A DNA stretch of 64,000 bases, taken from NCBI GenBank assembly GCA_039029315.1, contig JBCCGK010000006.1, positions 1-64,000 of the forward strand, read 5' to 3'. Origin of the DNA: JBCCCJ01 sp039029315. GTDB lineage: Bacteria > Bacteroidota > Bacteroidia > J057. The stretch's first letter is position 1. Each line of letters begins with the position of its first letter. Below are positions 44,545 through 53,746 of the stretch, one piece after another. The position numbers and the translations under genes are program-made. The notes below the pieces were generated by a model. The model made no database searches. It had not been told where the DNA came from and was given only the letters and a program-made list of their open reading frames with translations.

Positions 44545-45717
44545 TTATGAAGAAATTTTTTGGACTTGTTTCCAGGCAAAAAACGCCACTACCCCAAACA
44601 TGAGAATCAGGATCAGAATAAATAGGGGGAAATTGCCGATATCGTATTGATGAGAGATCCATCCCATCAGATAATTGATACAAATGTTGCCAATCAGGGA
44701 GATCGCCAATGCAATGCTGAATGCTGTTCCGGAGATGTCCGGCCACAAATCTCCAATTTGTCCCAGCGTAATCGGGAATACACCAGCGAAGCCAATTCCC
44801 ATCAGGATGTAGGCACAAAGAATCCACTGATAGCTTTCCACCATCCACAACATTCCTGCTCCTACTGCCACAAAGACTGTCCCTACAGCCAGAATCGCAA
44901 ATCCCGAATATCGCTCCAGGAGTTTGCCCAGGACCAGTCGCATGGCTGTCAGGGCACCGACAAGAACAGTCAGCACCACCAAGCCTCGATTGTTATCAAT
45001 CTGTAGATCTGATTGTAAAAAAGTAGTCGTCCAGTTGTTGACCAATCCTTCCAATCCGCTTTGAAAAAACAGAATCAGACTCAATAATAGGAGAACCGGA
45101 CTCTTCAATAATTGTATTCCTTTTTGAAGTGGGAATCCCTGTTTTTGTTTGGGTTGGGGAAAGCTCAGAACAGCCAAATAGACCAGAATCAACACAATGC
45201 TGGCCCCCATTCCGGCAATGATGCTTTCGGATGAAAAGGTCTGAGACAAACTTGCCAATAAGACTGGCATACCTAAAGCCCCCAAACCATAAAACACCCC
45301 CAACAAACTTAATCTCGCCCCTCTGTTGCCTTCACTGATATCGGCTACCAACGCATTCGTCGCCCCATTTAAGGCCCCTCCGCCTGTCCCAATCAAAAAG
45401 ATCGCCAATTGGATTTGCACCCAGCTCCCGGCAAAGGCAATTCCTTCCAATCCGACCATCACCAGGGCACAACAGACAATCAGGAGCAGTTTATAGCCAT
45501 ATCGATCCACCAGGGGACCAAATACAAAGGAACCAATCAAAATTCCCATGGGCAAAATAGAAGCCAGCGCCCCCATTTCCATCCCATCCAGGTCAAATTT
45601 CTCGGCGATGTCCGGCAGCGTCGCTCCCAGCGAAATCATGGTGATGCCAAAAAGCAACATGCCCATACAAGCTGCTGCGAAGATCCATTTGGTATTGCTC
45701 ATGTGCTTATTTTGCAA
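44545..45717 (-). CDS. Major facilitator superfamily sugar transporter
   Basis: Twelve hydrophobic segments are visible. The MFS loop 2-3 motif reads FGPLVDRYGYK and a GGGALNGATNA segment is in helix 5. The type resembles the fucose/glucose permease group. A start six codons further in (MSNTKWIF) is equally possible. It is probably the inner-membrane importer for the monosaccharide or oligosaccharide released by the operon's enzymes. Confidence 0.85.
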   Translation of the reverse strand: MQNKHMSNTKWIFAAACMGMLLFGITMISLGATLPDIAEKFDLDGMEMGALASILPMGILIGSFVFGPLVDRYGYKLLLIVCCALVMVGLEGIAFAGSWVQIQLAIFLIGTGGGALNGATNALVADISEGNRGARLSLLGVFYGLGALGMPVLLASLSQTFSSESIIAGMGASIVLILVYLAVLSFPQPKQKQGFPLQKGIQLLKSPVLLLLSLILFFQSGLEGLVNNWTTTFLQSDLQIDNNRGLVVLTVLVGALTAMRLVLGKLLERYSGFAILAVGTVFVAVGAGMLWMVESYQWILCAYILMGIGFAGVFPITLGQIGDLWPDISGTAFSIALAISLIGNICINYLMGWISHQYDIGNFPLFILILILMFGVVAFFAWKQVQKISS

Positions 45718-45823
45718 GGAGATTATGATGGGAAGTCAGAGGTCAAACCAGCTAATTTCCACTTTTACATTCAACTGTTTCCATTTTACATTTCAACATC
45801 AGCTTAACAGAGATAACCCTCCA

Positions 45824-46771
45824 CTATAGCGAAGCCCGAAGCGCCAAATATCCCGCCCCAATCAGCCCTGCATTTCCTCCCAGTTCAGACACTTCCAGTT
45901 TCACTTGTTTTATGCTGATCGGCTGCGCCCATTTTTTTGCCTCGGCCTGGATTTGATCCAGGAATTGACTGGCTGGTCCAAATACCCCGCCTCCCAGAAT
46001 GATGCTTTCGGGGTTGAAGATACTCACAAGATTGGCAATGGCCATTCCCCAATACACAATCGCCTCGTCCAGAACCTGTTGGGCGATGGAATCCCCCTCC
46101 GCGGCATAGATAAACACATCCTGTGCTGTGGGATCGCCTTGCAATCTCCCAAGTGGTCCTCCATAGCTGGGTTGAGCGTCCAATAACTCCCTGGCAACCC
46201 TTGCCAGACCTGTTCCTGAAGCGTGGTATTCAAAACATCCACAGGCATTGTATTTCTCGTGATAGGGATGATGTAGCGCCATCCAGCCAATGGCCCCGGC
46301 GATATTTCCTTTGCCTCGAAGAATTCGTCCGTCTATCATCACCCCAATCCCAATCCCTGTTCCGACGGCCATATAGATCGCATGCTTACAATCTTTGGCT
46401 TTGCCTTTCCAGGCTTCTCCCAGGATATAGCAACTTCTGTCGCTGTCCAGCAAAACAGGGAGATCCATCTCCAGGGAATCTGTCAATTCTTGCACGATGG
46501 GATAGGCTTCCCATCCGGGAATATTTGGCGCCCAGACCGTTCCTGTCTCTACATAGGCAATACCAGGCACTGACAGCCCGATTGCTGAGATGGACACTTC
46601 TGATTGTAGCGAAGAGATCAGGTAATTCGCCAGTTCACAGATGATCATGCCCACTTCTTTGCCAGTCCGGCCACCAAGCTGGGCCACCTCCCGCAGTAGG
46701 ATATTGCCTGCGTCATCAAAACAGGCGCCTGCCAGTTTTGTTCCTCCGAGGTCAAGTCCGATTACAGCCAT
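45824..46771 (-). CDS. ROK-family sugar kinase
   Basis: The 315-residue protein starts with the ATP-binding LDLGGTKLAG motif and has the second phosphate loop in MAVGTGIGIGVMIDG. The catalytic aspartate lies in LLDSDRSCYILGEAW. The ROK zinc motif is altered to HHPYHEKYNACGCFEYHASG, keeping CGC and two histidines. ROK kinases phosphorylate glucose, N-acetylglucosamine or N-acetylmannosamine. The neighbouring SIS and SDR genes fit a hexose or amino-sugar pathway. Confidence 0.9.
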   Translation of the reverse strand: MAVIGLDLGGTKLAGACFDDAGNILLREVAQLGGRTGKEVGMIICELANYLISSLQSEVSISAIGLSVPGIAYVETGTVWAPNIPGWEAYPIVQELTDSLEMDLPVLLDSDRSCYILGEAWKGKAKDCKHAIYMAVGTGIGIGVMIDGRILRGKGNIAGAIGWMALHHPYHEKYNACGCFEYHASGTGLARVARELLDAQPSYGGPLGRLQGDPTAQDVFIYAAEGDSIAQQVLDEAIVYWGMAIANLVSIFNPESIILGGGVFGPASQFLDQIQAEAKKWAQPISIKQVKLEVSELGGNAGLIGAGYLALRASL

Positions 46772-46789
46772 AAGGATACGATTTCAACA

Positions 46790-47572
46790 TTATTTTGCCG
46801 TCCATCCTCCATCCACCACAAGAGCCGAACCCACGGTATAGCTTGCGGCATCACTCGCCAAATAGATGGCTGCCCCCTGGATTTCCTGCAATTCGCCCCA
46901 ACGTCCCAGGGCTGTCGCCCCAATGATGAATTTCTTGGCTTCTTCTGTTCCTGCAATAGGGATATTCATTTCTGTCAGAAAAGGTCCGGGACAAATCGCA
47001 TTCACATTGATGTTGAAAGCCGCCAGTTCCAGTCCAAGGGCTCTTGTCATCTGTACTACCGCACCTTTGCTGGTAGCATAAGGTGTGCGATTGGCCAGGC
47101 CAACCAATCCCAGGGTACTGGCAATGTTGATGATTTTGCCACTCCCTGCTTCCTTCATATAGGGTACTACGGCTCTTGAAGCCAGCCATACCCCATCGAC
47201 ATTGACTTGCATGACTTTGTTGAATTGCTCAAAGGTCAGGTCATCAATGGCTCCCCGAATATTGATCCCGGCATTGTTGATGAGAATATCGATGCTGCCG
47301 AAACGATCCTTTGTGGTTGTGGCCATGGCTTCCATTGCTGGTCCATCCGTCACATCAGCACTGAATGATTCGGCCCGGGTATTGTAGGTAGAAGCCAGTT
47401 CTTTCGCCGCTTCCTGGCCTTCTTCCTCATTGCGGTTGACCAACATGATATTGGCTCCTGCAGAGGCAAGTCCGGCAGCCATGGCCAGCCCAAGACCTTT
47501 GGAGCCGCCTGTAATAATGGCGGTCCGGCCGCTGAGATCAAATAATTGAATTCCTGGTAGAGATGTTGACAT
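46790..47572 (-). CDS. SDR oxidoreductase, gluconate-5-dehydrogenase-like
   Basis: A 260-residue classical SDR: TGGSKGLGLAMA, NRNEEEG, NNAGINIRG, INIASTLGLVGL, then Y-A-T-S-K (TPYATSKGAVVQMTRAL), NAICPGPFLTEM and a C-terminal VVDGGWTAK. It resembles 5-keto-gluconate or 3-keto-sugar reductases. The gene lies 18 bp upstream of the ROK kinase. It probably interconverts a keto sugar and an alcohol in the operon's pathway. Confidence 0.9.
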   Translation of the reverse strand: MSTSLPGIQLFDLSGRTAIITGGSKGLGLAMAAGLASAGANIMLVNRNEEEGQEAAKELASTYNTRAESFSADVTDGPAMEAMATTTKDRFGSIDILINNAGINIRGAIDDLTFEQFNKVMQVNVDGVWLASRAVVPYMKEAGSGKIINIASTLGLVGLANRTPYATSKGAVVQMTRALGLELAAFNINVNAICPGPFLTEMNIPIAGTEEAKKFIIGATALGRWGELQEIQGAAIYLASDAASYTVGSALVVDGGWTAK

Positions 47573-47585
47573 ATAATATAATTGC

Positions 47586-48692
47586 TTATTTCAAGCCTAG
47601 TGATTCTTGTGCAAACTGAAAAGATTTTTTGACATTCTGCTCCTCAAAGGCCAATTTTTCATCGGAGGATTTGTTGCTGACGTCTGGCATGGCATGAGGA
47701 CTGTCGAATTGTCTGACAGCCTTGAGAGTATGTGCTAAGTCCTGGCCGGGTAGATCTTCAAAGGTTTCCCAATAGCTGTCTTTCAGGCAAGGAATTTTGA
47801 GCGGATCACGGGTAATCATTTCTAAATTGAAGGTCACTTCCGGGTTTGCTTCCAAACAGAGATCAATGACGCGATTCAGATCCAGCACCCCTTGCCCCAA
47901 AGGCACTTCGGACAACAAAAAGCCCTCTTCATATTCTTCAAAAGCCATGTCTTTGAAATGGGTGGTCATGGTATAAGGAGCCAGGGCCTCCACCACTGCC
48001 ATCGGATCTTCCAGCAAAGAAATGTTGTTGCCCGTATCAAGCGTAACGCCGATCCATTCACTGTCCAGATGTTTGAGAATCTCCAGCAATTCCGGCACCC
48101 GCCAGTCTTTGTGATTCTCGACCGCCAACTTCATGTGATGTCTGGCCATGATGGTTTCTGTCCATTCGAGAGATTGGATAGAAGATCGTTTGAAGGACTG
48201 AAAAGATTCCAGTGTTGGGAAGGACTCATATCTTCGCCCACTCAGGCAAACTGTCCTGAGGATCTTCGCTCCGGCTTCTTTGGCGCGTTTGACCTCTGTT
48301 TCAAAGCTGTCAGCTTCCTGCTCTGTTTTGGGGAGGGAAATCTGACCTTCCAGGTAGAGGTCCAGAGCTTCTCTTTTGTCTCGAATTTTTCCTGCGAAAT
48401 CTTCCGTCCAGTTTCTCACTCCTACCTGCACCCCTCCTGCCCCTAAATGATGACAATGCTCCAGCAATTCCAGGGCGTTCGCAAATCCCGGATAGGTCTT
48501 GCTGTCGTCACGGGATCGCCACCGGATGGCATAGGAAGCAACTGAGACACCCATTTTCCTGGATCTGCGTTTGGCTTTGGACGGGAATGTCGGCATGACC
48601 ATGGCCGCGGTCAGGGCTGAACTTTGTTGAAGAAATGTTCGGCGATCCATCCCTTGTTTGGGAATGCTTGTTTGAGGTGTAATAGCAGTCAT
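47586..48692 (-). CDS. Tat-exported sugar phosphate isomerase/epimerase-like TIM-barrel protein
   Basis: A twin-arginine signal is present (MDRRTFLQQSSALTAAM), so the protein likely works in the periplasm; the ATG at 48650 just before it is a good alternative start. The body is an AP-endonuclease-2-like TIM barrel: ELLEHCHHLGAGGVQVG, LAVENHKDW, IGVTLDTGNNI, TTHFKDMAF and FNLEMITRDP. The metal-binding glutamate, aspartate and histidine positions appear intact. It starts three bases after the preceding gene's stop, indicating one transcript. Confidence 0.85.
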   Translation of the reverse strand: MTAITPQTSIPKQGMDRRTFLQQSSALTAAMVMPTFPSKAKRRSRKMGVSVASYAIRWRSRDDSKTYPGFANALELLEHCHHLGAGGVQVGVRNWTEDFAGKIRDKREALDLYLEGQISLPKTEQEADSFETEVKRAKEAGAKILRTVCLSGRRYESFPTLESFQSFKRSSIQSLEWTETIMARHHMKLAVENHKDWRVPELLEILKHLDSEWIGVTLDTGNNISLLEDPMAVVEALAPYTMTTHFKDMAFEEYEEGFLLSEVPLGQGVLDLNRVIDLCLEANPEVTFNLEMITRDPLKIPCLKDSYWETFEDLPGQDLAHTLKAVRQFDSPHAMPDVSNKSSDEKLAFEEQNVKKSFQFAQESLGLK

Positions 48693-48694
48693 CT

Positions 48695-51130
48695 TTATTC
48701 AGGAATTGTGATGTCTTGCAGTAGCTCCTCCGCTGTCCATGGTGTAATTTTTCCCTGCGTTCTGTAGCGAATTTTTATGACAGTGGAAGAACTAATCGCA
48801 CTGGCACCATTTCCCCACGATGTGCGAATATAGCTAAGAATCGCCGCCAAATCCCCATTATCCATTACGGCAAAGGATGGCATAACCGGCAAAATCTCCG
48901 GCACATCATAGACAATTCCATTAACAGAGACAGGTCCCTGCATGCCATGCAGAGCCAGGAGAATCAATCGTTTCTCATCTCCACTCACCCACTCCGAGTT
49001 GACCAAAGGTGGAGCAAAACGTCTTATGCCTTCTCCATCGGTCCCGTGACAGCCTGAGCAAACCGTCAGATATTGTTGGCGCCCTAAACTCAATTCCCGA
49101 CTATCTGTGTCGTTTCGAGACGCAGGATTGCCATTCCCTGTTTGGTTCTCGTCCTTCTGTGGGATGGTTCTTTCTAAGCCTGCGAGTAAAGCTCTGTCCA
49201 TCCAGTCGGGCGTGTCTTCATTATTGATGATTTCCTCGATCTGAGCTATTTCTTCAGAATTTCCTCTTCCCTGGACTGAAACAGTGAGCATTTCGAAGAA
49301 TATTGCCTTCCCAGCACTTTGGAGATCCCAATGGGAGGTAGCCAGCAATGTCTCCAGCATATCCATTTCCTGCCCTTCCAGACTGCTCATCACAGCATCC
49401 CGCATCACTGGAGAGGCAGAATAATCAGTGATCAATTCAACCAAAACAGGCAGCATCTTAGATCGGTCAAAGCTGTTGGCAGCCAAGGCCATCTGTAATC
49501 GGGTTTTCTCAGAGGCCAGACCAAGTATCTGTTTAAGTTGCATTGCAATCTCCGATTGAAGGCTACTATTCCCCTTTGCACAGGTTTCAAGCAGTCGGAT
49601 TGCCGTCCTTTGGATCAATGGATCGGAATCTGCCAGGAGAGACAGGTAAGGCTCTGGCTGCCGATAGTTTAAGCCGTCCAATGTCCACATGGCATGCAGC
49701 CGTCCAAGTTGATCAGATTCTGAATCCAGTACCTCTAACAAGGCGGGGATCACAGAGGGATCTCCAGCTTCCACCAATAGTCGTTGCACTTGATCCCTAT
49801 GCCAACCATTGGGATGGGACAAGAAGGACACCCAATCTTTGGGAGATAATTCAGCCAGGGGTTCAAATGGGGATTGTTTCCAATCTTCGGGAATAATTCG
49901 CCAGATCCGTCCTTTGTTGATGTGTTGGTCGAGGCCTCTCTCCAGACTTTCTTCCCGAAGATAAGTGCTCATATATGGCCCATGTTGAATGATGCCTTTG
50001 TACATATCTACAATGTAAAGCCCTCCATCTGGACCAGAATTCATCAAAATCGGACGAAAACGCTCGTCAGTAGAAGCGAGAAATTCTTTCCGGGTCCGGG
50101 CCTGCTTGGCAGAGATCAGCCATCCTACCTCGCTCAGGAGATTGCGCCGAATCAGATTCCCGGTTGGTTCGCATACAAAGGCGTTGCCGATATACTCTTC
50201 TCCAAGCGCATCTCCCCGATAGACAAAGGGGGCAGCAGCAGAGGCATATTCGATCAGACGACCCCTTCCATCCAGCGTTCCAGGCACATAGCCCCGATTG
50301 ACAGCAGTGTTGGGACGAATGGGATAGATTGTTCTGGCAGAACTCGCTGCATGATCGATGCCACTGGTGGATAAATGAAATGGATTTTGGGACAAATAAT
50401 TGGGTGGGACAAGGTCCACATGCAATTGAGACCAATTGTAATTATAAAACAACCGTCCCTGATTGTCCTGTGAAATCCCCCACTGGCCTCGGAACTCCGT
50501 TTCTTCTTTGATCCACTCCTGCCCTTGCCTTCGATAGCGATGAGTAGACTTGGCATTGTAGATCCAATTGTCCATGGCCAGCAGCAAGCCATTGGGGGAA
50601 TGCTCCGGAATGCCTCTTCCTCCATATTCCGGATCGACCAGCGTTTTGATATCGGCCCGAAGATCTCCATTGGTGTCTTTGGCAAACCAAAGCGGGATAT
50701 TCTCTGCGATCAAGGCTCCCCCATCCACGATGGCAATTGCTCTTGGCAAGACAAGGCTATCCAGAAAGACTACGCTACTATCCATCCGCCCATCCTGGTT
50801 TTGATCCAGCAAAATGGAAACTCTCCCAACCTTTTCTTCCTCTCCGGTTCCATCAATATCTGGCATAAATCCGCGCATCTCTACCACCCACAAGCGTCCG
50901 GCTTCATCGAAAGCCATCGCGACTGGATCTTCTATCATGGGCTCTGCTGCCACCAATTCGATTCGAAGTCCTGGGGCGAGTTGAAAAGTTTGACGTTCTT
51001 GTTCAGGATGAAGCAATGGTGCCTGAGGTGGGTGTGAGCAGGCAAGGAAGCCTCCCATCAGAACAATTATGCATAGATAGCCTGATGCCTTTGCTTGGAT
51101 ATATCGGCCGATCATGGGTTCAGATATCAA
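48695..51130 (-). CDS. Lipoprotein PVC-type membrane-bound dehydrogenase with HEAT repeats and cytochrome c
   Basis: The signal ends in a lipobox (MGGFLAC). Residues about 50-380 are a beta-propeller of the Planctomycete dehydrogenase type (APGLRIELVAAEPMIEDPVAMAFDEAGRLWVVEMRG, HSPNGLLLAMDNWIYNA). About 420-620 is helical and HEAT-like. The C-terminus binds haem: CSGCHGTDGEG with the later methionine in PVMPSFAVM. It probably oxidises a sugar or sugar alcohol outside the inner membrane and passes electrons to a respiratory chain. It overlaps the upstream gene by four bases. Confidence 0.88.
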   Translation of the reverse strand: MISEPMIGRYIQAKASGYLCIIVLMGGFLACSHPPQAPLLHPEQERQTFQLAPGLRIELVAAEPMIEDPVAMAFDEAGRLWVVEMRGFMPDIDGTGEEEKVGRVSILLDQNQDGRMDSSVVFLDSLVLPRAIAIVDGGALIAENIPLWFAKDTNGDLRADIKTLVDPEYGGRGIPEHSPNGLLLAMDNWIYNAKSTHRYRRQGQEWIKEETEFRGQWGISQDNQGRLFYNYNWSQLHVDLVPPNYLSQNPFHLSTSGIDHAASSARTIYPIRPNTAVNRGYVPGTLDGRGRLIEYASAAAPFVYRGDALGEEYIGNAFVCEPTGNLIRRNLLSEVGWLISAKQARTRKEFLASTDERFRPILMNSGPDGGLYIVDMYKGIIQHGPYMSTYLREESLERGLDQHINKGRIWRIIPEDWKQSPFEPLAELSPKDWVSFLSHPNGWHRDQVQRLLVEAGDPSVIPALLEVLDSESDQLGRLHAMWTLDGLNYRQPEPYLSLLADSDPLIQRTAIRLLETCAKGNSSLQSEIAMQLKQILGLASEKTRLQMALAANSFDRSKMLPVLVELITDYSASPVMRDAVMSSLEGQEMDMLETLLATSHWDLQSAGKAIFFEMLTVSVQGRGNSEEIAQIEEIINNEDTPDWMDRALLAGLERTIPQKDENQTGNGNPASRNDTDSRELSLGRQQYLTVCSGCHGTDGEGIRRFAPPLVNSEWVSGDEKRLILLALHGMQGPVSVNGIVYDVPEILPVMPSFAVMDNGDLAAILSYIRTSWGNGASAISSSTVIKIRYRTQGKITPWTAEELLQDITIPE

Positions 51131-51942
51131 TGGGCATTGGATGAATCAGAAACAAATTCTTGCGAAAACAGGGCTTTGGCAACCGGTAGCACTTCAAGAG
51201 AAGGGATGTTGACAAGTCTTCCCAACAATCTCGTCAGATATTCGCTGCTCATTGGCCCCCAGCCCTCTCCGTCCACCCCATGTGTGTTCAGGATCAGCCA
51301 GCCCCCAGTGGATTGGAGAAAAGCCTGTACTTTTTCCTCCACCCACTGATCGATATTATCTGGTCCAAAAGATTCACACGTGAGGCGATTCATGCCAGAT
51401 TGTGGGAATGGGTTCAAAGCATCCCCTCGAGTTCGCAATGCGCCGATTTTTGATAGGGTAAATGCTTCTAATTCGGGTGTTGAGGCATTGAAAGGAAAAT
51501 TGAATACTGCCTTGCTGGCATCAAAACCGTTCAGGTTCTCAACAAAATAGTCAATCGACTTTCCAATCAAGTCCGTGGCCTTCTCCACAGGGAGTTTATT
51601 TAACCAGGCATGTCGCCAGCCATGTGGCATGACCTCATGTCCTCTTCTGACCAAATCATTCCATGTATCCCATTCTCCCATCAGTTCAGGTAGGATATAG
51701 GCATCGGCCGCTTCGAATGTTGGCATATGAGCTGATGCAATCACATTGAAACAGGCTCGCAAATCAACTGACTCAAAGATATCTGCAATCTGAAGGAAGG
51801 ATTGTTTGAATCCATCATCGAAGCTGAATGAGAGGATATGTGTGCTCTCCTGCGTAGAGTCAGGAGGCTGGCTATTGCATGCTGCCCATCCTGTGGCCAG
51901 ACTAGCCAGGGCAGTGGTTTTGACAAAGGTTCGGCGGTTCAT
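51127..51942 (-). CDS. Tat-exported polysaccharide deacetylase-like lipoprotein
   Basis: The N-terminus has a twin-arginine motif (MNRRTFVKTTALASL) followed by a lipobox-like GWAAC. A NodB fold follows: FSFDDGFKQSF for the metal aspartates and HGWRHAWL for the H-x3-H. It is the first gene of the minus-strand operon that ends with the GH9-deacetylase fusion, so the locus has two deacetylase-type domains. Substrate not known. Confidence 0.85.
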   Translation of the reverse strand: MNRRTFVKTTALASLATGWAACNSQPPDSTQESTHILSFSFDDGFKQSFLQIADIFESVDLRACFNVIASAHMPTFEAADAYILPELMGEWDTWNDLVRRGHEVMPHGWRHAWLNKLPVEKATDLIGKSIDYFVENLNGFDASKAVFNFPFNASTPELEAFTLSKIGALRTRGDALNPFPQSGMNRLTCESFGPDNIDQWVEEKVQAFLQSTGGWLILNTHGVDGEGWGPMSSEYLTRLLGRLVNIPSLEVLPVAKALFSQEFVSDSSNAH

Positions 51943-52098
51943 TGTAGTAGTAGAATTGGTGTGAGGTTAGATAAGTTATCAAAAAAAGGGATGGAAAAGG
52001 AATTTTGGTCTGGAGATCAAAAATGTCTATCTTGTCTTCATACAATTTTTTCCCACGTTGCAAGCTTAATTTTCATCTTATGCTGTTTTTCAACAGAC

Positions 52099-53496
52099 AT
52101 GGACAAACTACATCAGGCTCATCTGCAACGAAAAAAAGGAGTAGCATTCCTGGCTTCAGAAGAAGCCAATCATGAAGGAATTAGCTTGGCAGCCCCTCCT
52201 TTTTCCCTGGCTACTGCTTCCGCCATTCAACGCCAACCTGAGAAAAAAGACGTAGCAAATACTTCTTCAATGGAGGAAGCTCCAACGACTAAAGCCTCCA
52301 CCAAAGATCAACTCAAACGCGTATTTGATCATGAAATGATTCATGCTTCAAGCAAGGAAGAGGCATTTGATGCGCTTGCGGAATTTATTTCAGAGAATAC
52401 CCTGGCAAGACGATATAGCAAACGTAGAGGTAAAAAGAGAAAAGGAACGGTCTATGGGTATGCAAAAGGCTCTCTTCGGATATCGGGAGACACTGAAGCC
52501 ATGACATATCTCCACAACATTGGCTATTGGAAGGACAAACCCAGAAGGGTCGCCAAGGCTGCGCAGGAATTATACGATCAGTGGCATACGGAGGAAACAG
52601 ATGAAAAGACAGGAGAAAGTAAGATCAAGACCTTGTCAGAAAAGGAGGAAGCGGCAACAGAAAAACTCAGGGATATCGTGGGTGTGACCCGGGTAGATGG
52701 GGAAAAACGCAAAGAGGAACAAGCAGAACTGGATCGTCAGCAGAAAGAGAGCAAAAGTAAGGATCGTCTCGTCCTTGCAGGAGACACAGACAGCGTTATC
52801 AAAAACATCCGCAAAAAAGAAAGCCCTTTTGCCTGGAGTGCCTCTACTATCAGCAAAATTCATCATATGGCGGGCTCGGGAGATACATTCCCTTATGCGG
52901 AAGGTCATGTCGTTTATGCAAGAAGAACCAAAGCCAATCGCAAAAAAGACAATATTGAAGGCCTGGAAAAACTTCATCGGGCTTTCGGCAACAAAAAGGA
53001 AGCCGCAGCCAAGGTCGCAATCGGTGACACCTTACACAGAGGTCGAATCGAGCAGTCTACTTATGAGGATATTTACGAAAAAACGCATTCTGATGTCGTG
53101 GTCGCTATTGAAGCTTACACAAGAGAGGAAGCAGAGGAAGTCTCTAAACCGCCCAGGAGGAAAAGAAGAAGAAGGAAGAAAGGCAAATTGGAAAAATTTG
53201 GTAGCTATGAACAGGTGAAAGGCGCCTATGAGGAATGGAAGAAAGTTCAACCCGACCTCTCGCTGGAACAATATATCAGCAATCACAACATAGAGTTATT
53301 TGCTGTCGTCATCGGAGGGAATACCTCAGATTATGCCGCGCCCAATAAAGCCGACAAAATTGCTGGTTCCAATACCCTGGGCAAAAACTTCGTACCTCTG
53401 AATCCGGATTTGACCATCAAAGCGCGAACAGGCAACAATGATCGGGGATATAAATCAAAGAATGCCTACTTCGGCGTTCAGAAAACGGATTATTAG
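52099..53496 (+). CDS. Probable eCIS cargo protein with DUF2272-like domain
   Basis: From MDKLHQAHLQ the protein has no signal peptide. Residues 28-46 read ISLAAPPFSLATASAIQRQ, the motif that stands before eCIS-core domains in related proteins, although the core itself is absent. Residues 235-410 follow the DUF2272 layout: PFAWSASTISKIHHMAG (WSA at 246-248), GHVVYARR, GDTLHRG, THSDVVVAIE and IGGNTSDY. A basic cluster RRKRRRRKKGK at 353-363 lies inside the domain. The long frame upstream to 51838 is antisense to the deacetylase gene and is not used. Cargo status is inference. Confidence 0.6.
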   Translation: MDKLHQAHLQRKKGVAFLASEEANHEGISLAAPPFSLATASAIQRQPEKKDVANTSSMEEAPTTKASTKDQLKRVFDHEMIHASSKEEAFDALAEFISENTLARRYSKRRGKKRKGTVYGYAKGSLRISGDTEAMTYLHNIGYWKDKPRRVAKAAQELYDQWHTEETDEKTGESKIKTLSEKEEAATEKLRDIVGVTRVDGEKRKEEQAELDRQQKESKSKDRLVLAGDTDSVIKNIRKKESPFAWSASTISKIHHMAGSGDTFPYAEGHVVYARRTKANRKKDNIEGLEKLHRAFGNKKEAAAKVAIGDTLHRGRIEQSTYEDIYEKTHSDVVVAIEAYTREEAEEVSKPPRRKRRRRKKGKLEKFGSYEQVKGAYEEWKKVQPDLSLEQYISNHNIELFAVVIGGNTSDYAAPNKADKIAGSNTLGKNFVPLNPDLTIKARTGNNDRGYKSKNAYFGVQKTDY

Positions 53497-53585
53497 AAAA
53501 GGATTCTGGGTGACCTGGGATCTAAATTAACCGATTTGCTATCCAGCATTGGGGCGGGAATGTAAAATCTAAATCAGAAGATTTA

Positions 53586-53746
53586 GAGACTGTTTTGAAA
53601 TTTGTACTGAGAATTTTTATGATGTATTTTTTTCTCAGACAAGGCTCTTTTTTGTTCTCATAGTGGTGCTATGAGGACAAAAAAAGCTGTAGGATCAGGA
53701 AAAAAGACGCATACAAAAAGTTAGCGACAGATTTTCAAACAGTCTC
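53586..53746. mobile_element. MITE copy 4
   Basis: A 161-bp element with TTA on both flanks (53583-53585 and 53747-53749), in the same orientation as copies 1 and 3 and differing from copy 3 at under ten positions. The hairpin GTTCTCATAG-TGGTG-CTATGAGGAC with flanking T and A runs lies 90 bp past the cargo gene stop and could end its transcript. The rest of 53497-53873 shows no gene. Confidence 0.9.

Noticed and set aside
44534..44848. N-terminal extension of the SIS protein by 105 residues
   Set aside because: It reads the 3' end of the MFS gene in another frame; the SIS family starts at the ATG at 44533.
51838..52098. N-terminal extension of the DUF2272-like protein by 87 residues
   Set aside because: It is mostly antisense to the deacetylase gene and the eCIS-type leader starts naturally at 52099.
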